5,074 nucleotides of DNA from Desulfosporosinus sp. UBA4726 (GTDB lineage: Bacteria; Bacillota; Desulfitobacteriia; Desulfitobacteriales; Desulfitobacteriaceae), in the NCBI GenBank assembly GCA_002404215.1, contig DHJG01000068.1, forward strand, positions 3,185 through 8,258. The letters run 5' to 3'. Position 1 is the stretch's first letter; every line of letters begins with the position of its first letter. Made by a program: the position numbers and the translations under genes. This document shows, piece by piece, positions 1 to 4,530 of this stretch. Under the pieces are notes generated by a model, which saw only the letters and a program-made list of their open reading frames with translations, made no database searches and was not told the DNA's origin.

Positions 1-351
1 AATTTTGCGGCCAAGTTTCAAGGTACACCATATGTCTGGGGAGGCACGAGCCCGTCACCTGGATTTGATTGTTCAGGGTACATCCAATACGTGTACCAGA
101 ATTCCGGCATATCATTGAGTCGAACATCGGAGCAGCAGTATAATAATGGTGTTTCTGTTTCACGTTCGGACTTACGCCCAGGAGACTTAGTGTTTTTTCA
201 CACATACTCTTCAGGCGCTTCCCATGTCGGAATCTATGCCGGAAATAATACCATGATTAATTCGTCCAATGGCGGTGTATCTTACGATGACATGACAAAC
301 TCCTACTGGGCACCACGCTATCTGGGCGCCCGCCGCGTTATAGCATCTTAA
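1..351 (+). CDS. NlpC/P60-family peptidoglycan endopeptidase, C-terminal catalytic domain (5' partial)
   Basis: The frame is open from the first base and ends at TAA 349-351, giving 116 visible residues; the start and any signal peptide or wall-binding repeats (LysM, SH3b) are outside the window. The visible part is almost a whole NlpC/P60 papain-like domain: a PYVWGG motif (residues 10-15), FDCSG with the nucleophile Cys24, the RPGDLVFF strand (about 59-66), and SHVGIY with the catalytic His75. The third polar residue falls in MINSS at Asn87, where many relatives have His; Asn is tolerated in the family. The end, YWAPRYLGARRV, is typical of the domain terminus. Enzymes of this family are usually exported and cut D-gamma-glutamyl-diaminopimelate bonds in wall peptides, acting in cell separation, wall turnover or spore processes; which of these applies cannot be told here. 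The GTG at 91 is an internal codon, because the catalytic Cys lies upstream of it. A terminator follows, so the gene is probably unrelated to the operon downstream. Confidence 0.93.
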   Translation, partial: NFAAKFQGTPYVWGGTSPSPGFDCSGYIQYVYQNSGISLSRTSEQQYNNGVSVSRSDLRPGDLVFFHTYSSGASHVGIYAGNNTMINSSNGGVSYDDMTNSYWAPRYLGARRVIAS

Positions 352-368
352 GTAGAATAAAATAATAT

Positions 369-421
369 AATAGCTAAGACCTTCGCCAGGCCTTCAGGAT
401 AGCGAAGGTCTTAGCTATTTT
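369..421 (+). terminator. Rho-independent terminator after the NlpC/P60 gene
   Basis: Arms 369-386 and 402-419 are perfect reverse complements (18 bp), separated by a 15-nt loop at 387-401. A short TTTT run at 418-421 ends the right arm. The hairpin starts 17 nt after the TAA of the hydrolase gene. On the opposite strand the left arm is followed by an AT-rich tract (352-368 read in reverse), so it could also stop transcription arriving from the right. The T-run is short, but the stem is long and separates the hydrolase unit from the buk operon. Confidence 0.87.
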
Positions 422-451
422 CATACGAGAAGAGCATCGCAATGACTGAGG

Positions 452-479
452 TTGCACCTTAAGATATTTATGATAAAAT
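452..479 (+). promoter_or_regulatory. Candidate sigma-A promoter (extended -10) of the buk-ptb-vor operon
   Basis: A TTGCAC -35-like box at 452-457 is followed after 16 nt by TAAAAT at 474-479, one mismatch from TATAAT. The -10 is preceded by TG at 471-472, giving the extended form TGnTAAAAT, which can make up for the weak -35 (only the TTG core matches). Transcription would start near 485-488, leaving a 5' leader of about 30 nt before the buk start. It is the only convincing promoter-like sequence between the terminator and buk. This is a prediction from motif matching only. Confidence 0.5.
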
Positions 480-503
480 GTGATATCTACTTTCCAATGG
501 CTT

Positions 504-510
504 AGGGGGA
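504..510 (+). promoter_or_regulatory. Ribosome-binding site that fixes the buk start at 516
   Basis: AGGGGGA sits 5 nt before ATG 516-518. In-frame upstream choices are poorer: the GTG at 480 overlaps the predicted -10 box and has no Shine-Dalgarno sequence, and the ATG at 510 overlaps the purine run itself. Starting at 516 also puts the conserved VFVINPGSTSTK strand at the very N-terminus, as in acyl kinases. Confidence 0.75.
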
Positions 511-515
511 TGGAA

Positions 516-1580
516 ATGAAAGTATTTGTCATTAATCCGGGTTCAACCTCAACGAAAGTCGCAAGCTATGAGAATGAAATTTGCCTTTGGAAACAAGGGA
601 TTGGCCATTCATCCAGTGAAATCAACGCTTTTTCTCGTGTGGGAGAGCAATTAGAATATCGCACAAGGCTAGTTTTACGGACGCTCGAAGAAAATGGAAC
701 ATCGTTAGAAGAGTTTGATGCCATAGTTGGACGAGGGGGCATGCTCAAGCCTTTGGTCGGAGGCACATACTTGGTTGATCTGGATCTCTTCCGCACCTTG
801 CAAGATCCACCTGGTGGGGAACATGCTTCTAACTTAGGTGGGATCATGGCCTACCATTTGGGACAACGAATGCACATTCCTGCCTATATTGTAGATCCAA
901 TTACCGTGGATGAAATGGAGCCGGTTGCACGCCTTTCTGGACTTCTAGAATTACCACGTTTAAGTCAATCTCACGCGTTAAATATGAAGGCAGTTGCCCG
1001 TAAAGTGGTTCGTGAGATGGGAAAAACCTATGAAGATGTGAACTTGATTGTAGCCCACTTGGGCGGGGGGATTTCAGTATCCTCGCACCGTAAAGGGAAA
1101 ATGATCGATGTGAATAATGCCAATAGCGAAGGCCCTTACTCAGTCGAACGCTCGGGCACATTACCTGCTTCTCAACTCGTTAAACTATGCTACTCGGGAG
1201 AGTTTTCAGAGAAACAAGTACTCACTAAAATCACTAAAGAAGGCGGTATGTTCTCATACCTTGGGACAAAAGATGCACGTGTTGCGGAGGAAAGGATGCT
1301 GGCAGGTGAGCCGGTAGCTAAGCTTATATTAGAAGGCTTATGCTATCAAGTAGCTAAAGAAATTGGCGCAATGGCCACTGTGTTAGCAGGAGACGTCGAT
1401 CACATCGTATTAACGGGCGGCCTCGCATTTTCTGAATTTGTAACCCGTGAGATCACGAGGCGAGTGTTGTTTATTGCTCCAGTTATTGTATCTCCTGGGG
1501 AGGAAGAGATGGCTGCATTGGCTCAAGGCGCTTTAAGAGTCCTGCGTGGCGAAGAAAATGCGTTGATCTATGAGGCATAG
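516..1580 (+). CDS. buk: Butyrate kinase family acyl kinase (butyrate or branched-chain fatty acid kinase)
   Basis: This 354-residue protein matches the usual butyrate kinase length (about 355). It belongs to the acetate/propionate/butyrate kinase branch of the ASKHA fold and should catalyse, in the cytoplasm, acyl phosphate + ADP to carboxylate + ATP, reversibly. Visible motifs in order: the N-terminal phosphate loop INPGSTSTK (residues 6-14), DPITVDEM (127-134), AHLGGGISV (HLGGG at 181-185), GPYSVERSGTLP (206-217), the adenosine-site VLTGG (298-302), and the C-terminal SPGEEEMAALAQGALRVL. These fit Buk better than acetate kinase AckA, which is longer (about 400). The stop is 26 nt before ptb, so the pair is co-transcribed; the buk-then-ptb order is the reverse of the classical clostridial ptb-buk pair. 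With VorB-type genes downstream, isobutyryl, isovaleryl or 2-methylbutyryl phosphate is a plausible substrate besides butyryl phosphate; specificity cannot be read from sequence. Confidence 0.95.
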   Translation: MKVFVINPGSTSTKVASYENEICLWKQGIGHSSSEINAFSRVGEQLEYRTRLVLRTLEENGTSLEEFDAIVGRGGMLKPLVGGTYLVDLDLFRTLQDPPGGEHASNLGGIMAYHLGQRMHIPAYIVDPITVDEMEPVARLSGLLELPRLSQSHALNMKAVARKVVREMGKTYEDVNLIVAHLGGGISVSSHRKGKMIDVNNANSEGPYSVERSGTLPASQLVKLCYSGEFSEKQVLTKITKEGGMFSYLGTKDARVAEERMLAGEPVAKLILEGLCYQVAKEIGAMATVLAGDVDHIVLTGGLAFSEFVTREITRRVLFIAPVIVSPGEEEMAALAQGALRVLRGEENALIYEA

Positions 1581-1594
1581 CCGAGCTGGTTAAT

Positions 1595-1601
1595 GGGGTG
1601 G
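1595..1601 (+). promoter_or_regulatory. Ribosome-binding site that fixes the ptb start at 1607
   Basis: GGGGTGG lies 5 nt before ATG 1607-1609. An in-frame GTG at 1598 falls inside this purine run and has no good site of its own, so the ATG is preferred and the protein is three residues shorter than the longest reading. Confidence 0.65.
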
Positions 1602-1606
1602 AAAGC

Positions 1607-2518
1607 ATGCGATTTACAGGATTTGAGTCCTTACTTGAGAGCGCAAAAAGTCTGGGGCGGGCAAAGGTAGCTGTAGCTGCAGCCGCAGATAAAGAAGTGT
1701 TGGAAGCCATTAAGTTAGCAGAAAAAGAAGGGCTGATTAGCCCAGTTCTAGTTGGCGATATTGAAGAGATTAAGCGTTTGGCTCAAGAGATTGGGTTATG
1801 CTTAGAAGGAGCAGAACTAATCCATGAGCCAAGCCCTGTTGCAGCTACGCATAAGGCGATTGATGCCGTGATGGACGGACAAGCCCAGTTCTTAATGAAA
1901 GGTCTAATTAACAGCTCGGATTTTTTGAGAGTTGTTTTGCGACCGGAACGAGGATTACGAACTGGTCGTTTACTAAGTCACTTCTCGGCATTCGAAGTTC
2001 CTGGTTTTTCTCGTTTGCTGTTTGTGACCGATGGAGGTATGAATATTGCTCCAGACTTGGCACAAAAGAAGGACATTTTACAGAATGGCTTGTTGTATTT
2101 AAAGGAAATTGGTATGGATTTGGTGAATGTTATTGTTTTAGCAGCCAATGAAGTGGTTAACCCGAAAATTCCCTCGACTATGGATGCCCAGGCCCTGGCG
2201 GAGATGAGTCAAGCAGGGGAATTTCCTGGTGCAATCGTGGAAGGACCGTTGGCTCTTGATGGAGCATTGAGTGCCGTCGCATTGCAACACAAGGGTATTT
2301 CCAGTCAGATCAACGGAGATGTCGATCTGTTGTTAGTTCCAACCATTGAGGTTGGCAATGTCTTGGGAAAATCAATGGTTTATTTTGCTGGGGCGACGAT
2401 GGCAGGAATTGTGCTGGGGGCTCAGGTACCCATTGTCTTGACGTCGAGAAATGATACCCCGAGGAGTAAGTTCATGGCGTTGACTATGGCAGCTCTGAGT
2501 GGAGGGTCGTGTACATGA
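1607..2518 (+). CDS. ptb: Phosphate butyryltransferase-type phosphotransacylase
   Basis: The 303-residue protein has the size and layout of Ptb (about 300 residues) in the PTA/PTB superfamily, which exchanges the CoA of an acyl-CoA for phosphate: acyl-CoA + Pi to acyl phosphate + CoA, in the cytoplasm. Recognisable parts are the N-terminal Rossmann-like strand KVAVAAAADKEVLEAI (about 20-35), PVLVGD (46-51), the conserved FLMKGLINSSDFLR block (95-108), the DGGMNIAPDL segment in the middle, a GPLALDGALS stretch, LLVPTIEVGNVLGKSMVYF, and the C-terminal LTSRNDTPRSKFMAL (about 278-292). The gene lies 26 nt after buk, and its TGA (2516-2518) overlaps the ATG of the next gene (ATGA), which suggests translational coupling. 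With Buk it converts the acyl-CoA from the downstream ferredoxin oxidoreductase into acid plus ATP. Butyryl versus branched acyl preference is undetermined; the context favours branched acyl groups. Confidence 0.94.
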   Translation: MRFTGFESLLESAKSLGRAKVAVAAAADKEVLEAIKLAEKEGLISPVLVGDIEEIKRLAQEIGLCLEGAELIHEPSPVAATHKAIDAVMDGQAQFLMKGLINSSDFLRVVLRPERGLRTGRLLSHFSAFEVPGFSRLLFVTDGGMNIAPDLAQKKDILQNGLLYLKEIGMDLVNVIVLAANEVVNPKIPSTMDAQALAEMSQAGEFPGAIVEGPLALDGALSAVALQHKGISSQINGDVDLLLVPTIEVGNVLGKSMVYFAGATMAGIVLGAQVPIVLTSRNDTPRSKFMALTMAALSGGSCT

Positions 2519-3216
2519 TAGAAACGCATATGTTGGAACGTCGCGTATTGGTTCTGGTAGGGGGGTATGGCGCCGGGAAAACTCAACTAGCGATTAGTTT
2601 GGCTTTAAAACAAGCTAGGGAAGGCAGACGTGTGGCGCTGGTCGATCTTGATCTCATCAATCCATATTTTCGGTTAAGAGAAATAGCTGAGCCTTTGGAA
2701 CGCCAAGGGGTTGAAGTGATTCGACCGGAGGGAGATTTGGCCTTTGCAGAGAATCCATCTCTTCCGGCTCAAATTGATGGAGCTCTACGAGACCTGACAA
2801 GGCACGTTGTGCTTGATGTTGGAGGAAATGAAACCGGCGCTACGATTGTGGGAAGATATCATAGTTTGCTTCAAGGAGAAAATGTAGCAGTTCTCCAAGT
2901 TGTGAACGTTTTTCGACCGTTCAGTAGTACAGTTGAAGAAATTCAGAGCTTGAGAATGGATATGGAACGAAAATCTCATTTGAAGGTTCAAGGCTGGATT
3001 AATAATTCGAATTTAATGGACTGGACGACATATGAGGATTGGCAAACGTCAGTACGACTTATACAATCCCTTGTAGACCAGAGTAAAATACCTTTAGTTA
3101 CCTGCGGAGTTAACCCGAAATGGGCTGAAAAAATGGGAATTCCTTGGGAAGCGGACTGGATCCCAGTAGAGCAGTATTTAAGCCTTGGCTGGAAAAGCCC
3201 AGCCAAGGCTCGCTAG
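2515..3216 (+). CDS. Uncharacterised SIMIBI-type P-loop ATPase/GTPase in the ptb-vor operon
   Basis: The 233-residue cytoplasmic protein has a Walker A loop GGYGAGKT (residues 16-23) after a hydrophobic strand, then the second-strand VALVDLDLINPYFRLRE (40-56) whose aspartates (Asp44, Asp46) match the Walker A-prime region of MinD/ParA/CobQ-type proteins, and a Walker B-like HVVLDVGGNETGA (97-109, Asp101). GWINNSNLMDW further on resembles the base-contact strand of this class. There is only one Cys (in VTCGVNP), so it lacks the CxxC pair of Mrp/ApbC iron-sulfur carriers, and I see no membrane segment or DNA-binding domain. ATG 2515 is chosen because GGAGGG (2501-2506) is 8 nt upstream; an in-frame GTG at 2509 is too close to that site. 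The start overlaps the ptb stop, and the end is 23 nt before the ferredoxin subunit. I do not recognise a named family; a role in cofactor loading, assembly or regulation of the oxidoreductase is only a guess from position. Confidence 0.85.
   Translation: MIETHMLERRVLVLVGGYGAGKTQLAISLALKQAREGRRVALVDLDLINPYFRLREIAEPLERQGVEVIRPEGDLAFAENPSLPAQIDGALRDLTRHVVLDVGGNETGATIVGRYHSLLQGENVAVLQVVNVFRPFSSTVEEIQSLRMDMERKSHLKVQGWINNSNLMDWTTYEDWQTSVRLIQSLVDQSKIPLVTCGVNPKWAEKMGIPWEADWIPVEQYLSLGWKSPAKAR
3181..3210 (+). repeat. Perfect 12-bp inverted repeat (RNA hairpin) inside the 3' end of the ATPase gene
   Basis: Arms 3181-3192 (AGCCTTGGCTGG) and 3199-3210 (CCAGCCAAGGCT) are exact reverse complements around a 6-nt loop AAAAGC. 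The stem has 8 G-C pairs of 12 and should be stable in RNA. It encodes the C-terminal residues from SLGW to KA, ends 3 nt before the TAG codon, and lies 14 nt upstream of the ferredoxin-subunit Shine-Dalgarno site. No T-run follows, so it is not a standard intrinsic terminator. It may act as an mRNA-processing or 3'-end stabilising element, or modulate translation of the next gene; that role is inferred. Confidence 0.8.
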
Positions 3217-3224
3217 AACACATA

Positions 3225-3233
3225 GAGGAGGGG
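3225..3233 (+). promoter_or_regulatory. Strong ribosome-binding site deciding a TTG start for the ferredoxin subunit
   Basis: GAGGAGGGG is 6 nt before TTG 3240-3242. No ATG, GTG or other TTG in this frame is placed after the site and before the first cluster motif, so TTG 3240 is the start. The in-frame ATG at 3144 would overlap the ATPase gene by 73 nt, has no comparable site, and would add a tail with no family resemblance. Confidence 0.8.
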
Positions 3234-3239
3234 AAAGAG

Positions 3240-3461
3240 TTGAAAAATCTTGTCAAGATTAACGCGAAACGTTGCAAAAGCTGTGGACTCTGTGTGCACG
3301 TTTGTCCTAAGAAGATCTTGGGGATTGGAGAAATCGCCAATGATAAGGGCTATTATGCCGTTGAAATGAAAGACCAAACCAAGTGCATTGCGTGTGCTTT
3401 TTGCGCCTTGATTTGTCCGGATTTGGCCTTAGAAGTTTATCGCGAGGAAAAGGGAGAGTGA
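3240..3461 (+). CDS. 2x[4Fe-4S] ferredoxin-type (delta) subunit of 2-oxoacid:ferredoxin oxidoreductase
   Basis: Starting at TTG 3240, the protein has 73 residues, typical of the small separate electron-transfer subunit of four-subunit 2-oxoacid oxidoreductases. Two classical cluster motifs are complete: CKSCGLCVHVCP (Cys12, 15, 18, 22) and CIACAFCALICP (Cys49, 52, 55, 59). Each motif supplies three ligands to one cubane, and its last Cys ligates the other. The YYAVEMKDQTKC segment between the motifs is common in this subunit type. Its job is to carry electrons from the TPP/[4Fe-4S] core of the alpha/beta subunits to free ferredoxin in the cytoplasm. It stands 7 nt before the alpha subunit gene, matching the delta-alpha-beta-gamma order known for Vor and Kor enzymes. 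The TTG start behind a very strong Shine-Dalgarno site may tune its level. By sequence alone it could be a stand-alone ferredoxin, but the context argues against that. Confidence 0.92.
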   Translation: MKNLVKINAKRCKSCGLCVHVCPKKILGIGEIANDKGYYAVEMKDQTKCIACAFCALICPDLALEVYREEKGE

Positions 3462-3468
3462 GCCTGAT

Positions 3469-4530
3469 ATGGCACTGTTAATGAAGGGGAATGAAGCAAT
3501 CGCTGAGGCAGCGATTCAAGCTGGATGTCGTTTGTTCTATGGGTACCCGATCACTCCGTCAACAGAAATCCCAGAGTACATGGCAAAGAAGATGAAAGCG
3601 GTAGGTGGAACGTATCTTCAAGCGGAGAGTGAAGTTGCTGCTATTTATATGGTCTTTGGAGCGGGAGCCGTGGGAGAAAGAGTGATGACTGGAACGTCTA
3701 GTCCGGGATTTAGTTTGATGCAAGAAGGACTGTCGTATCTTTTTGCGGCAGAGATCCCTTGTGTGATCGTGGATGTTATGCGAGGTGGCCCAGGACTTGG
3801 TGGGTTAGGTCCAACTCAAGCAGACTATTTCCAGTTGACAAAAGGAGGCGGTCACGGGGATTATCACGCCATCGTTATTGCCCCTGCCTCCGTCCAGGAA
3901 ATGGTGGATTTGACAAAAGAGGCCTTTGATTTAGCGGATTACTATCGTAATTTAGTGATTATCGCAGTGGACGGGATCTTGGGGCAAATGATGGAACCAG
4001 TCGAGTTCCCTCCATATGAAGGTCGGACGCTAGAAGCGAAAACTTGGGCAGCTAGCGGGGCTGAAGGACGTCCTAAAAATAATGTCATTAGTTACTACCT
4101 TACTCCCGAGATTGGTGAGGTGGAAAATAAACGCTGGGGAGATAAGATGTCCCTAATAAAAGAAAATGAACAACACTTTGTGGAATACGAAATGGACGAT
4201 GCTGACTACGCTTTTGTCGCTTTCGGGACCAGTGCTCGGATCACGGAAACCGCGGTCGATATGCTTCGGGAGGAAGGAATTAAGGTCGGGCTTTATCGTC
4301 CGGTGACGCTTTGGCCCTTTCCTGAAAAAGGGTTGCTGGCACGAGTGAATCAGATTAAGGGCTGGATGAGTATAGAACTTAGTGCCGGGCAAATGGTGGA
4401 AGATGTTAAGCTGGTGATTAATGGCCAAGCCCCGGTGAGCTTTTATGGTCGTCAGGGTGGTATGACGCCGGAACCAGAAGAAGTAGTTGCTGCGTTTAAG
4501 GCGCAGTTGTTAGGAGGTGTGCAGGCATGA
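3469..4530 (+). CDS. vorB: 2-oxoacid (2-oxoisovalerate-type) ferredoxin oxidoreductase alpha subunit, VorB-like
   Basis: The 353-residue protein has the length of VorB-type subunits (about 350). It carries the pyrimidine-binding domain I first: LMKGNEAIAEAAIQAG (4-19), GYPITPSTEIPEYM (25-38, with the substrate-contact Thr-Pro-Ser), QAESEVAAI (51-59, holding the glutamate expected to activate the thiamine ring), and TGTSSPGFSLMQEGLSYL (74-91). Next comes RGGPGLGGLGPTQADYFQLTKGGGHGDY, the most diagnostic stretch. The C-terminal domain II is visible as YAFVAFGTSARI and the GLYRPVTLWPFPEKGL block. The complex oxidises a 2-oxoacid with CoA to acyl-CoA, CO2 and reduced ferredoxin. GGGAGAG 10 nt upstream is an acceptable ribosome site, and the stop overlaps the beta subunit ATG (ATGA), suggesting coupled 1:1 synthesis. 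The branched-chain assignment rests on overall resemblance plus neighbouring ptb/buk; a 2-oxoglutarate or broad-range enzyme is the main alternative. Confidence 0.9.
   Translation: MALLMKGNEAIAEAAIQAGCRLFYGYPITPSTEIPEYMAKKMKAVGGTYLQAESEVAAIYMVFGAGAVGERVMTGTSSPGFSLMQEGLSYLFAAEIPCVIVDVMRGGPGLGGLGPTQADYFQLTKGGGHGDYHAIVIAPASVQEMVDLTKEAFDLADYYRNLVIIAVDGILGQMMEPVEFPPYEGRTLEAKTWAASGAEGRPKNNVISYYLTPEIGEVENKRWGDKMSLIKENEQHFVEYEMDDADYAFVAFGTSARITETAVDMLREEGIKVGLYRPVTLWPFPEKGLLARVNQIKGWMSIELSAGQMVEDVKLVINGQAPVSFYGRQGGMTPEPEEVVAAFKAQLLGGVQA
4512..4518 (+). promoter_or_regulatory. Strong ribosome-binding site of the beta subunit, inside the vorB 3' end
   Basis: AGGAGGT is a near-perfect Shine-Dalgarno match 8 nt before ATG 4527. 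It lies within the last codons of vorB, so the beta subunit can be translated by re-initiating or newly loaded ribosomes. Confidence 0.75.

Noticed and set aside
480..515. Longer buk reading from GTG 480
   Set aside because: It overlaps the predicted -10 box, has no ribosome site, and adds 12 residues before the conserved first strand.
430..515. Sigma-54 promoter (as for Bacillus bkd operons) or a leader riboswitch before buk
   Set aside because: No TGGCAC-N5-TTGC spacing is present on the + strand, and the leader after the predicted start site is only about 30 nt, too short for a riboswitch.
566..847. Open frame on the - strand inside buk
   Set aside because: It lies wholly within a well-supported kinase gene, has no recognisable motif and no promoter or ribosome site; it is a shadow of the coding strand.
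901..1317. Open frames at 901-1161 (-) and 1117-1317 (+) inside buk
   Set aside because: Both are out of frame with conserved Buk motifs (HLGGG, GPYSVERSG) encoded by the same bases, and their translations look like no protein family.
3181..3230. Intrinsic terminator at the end of the ATPase gene
   Set aside because: The stem is strong but is followed by CGCTAGAACACATAGAGG, with no T-run, and the vor genes continue at once downstream.
3144..3239. Longer ferredoxin reading from ATG 3144
   Set aside because: It would overlap the ATPase gene by 73 nt, lacks a good ribosome site, and the extension reads through the hairpin with no family similarity; TTG 3240 behind GAGGAGGGG fits the usual subunit size.
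2785..3340. Open frames on the - strand across the ATPase and ferredoxin genes (2785-2991, 2988-3206, 3110-3340)
   Set aside because: They are antisense to conserved P-loop and ferredoxin coding sequence and have no initiation signals.
4153..4428. Open frame on the - strand inside vorB
   Set aside because: It is antisense to the conserved C-terminal domain of the alpha subunit and shows no motif.
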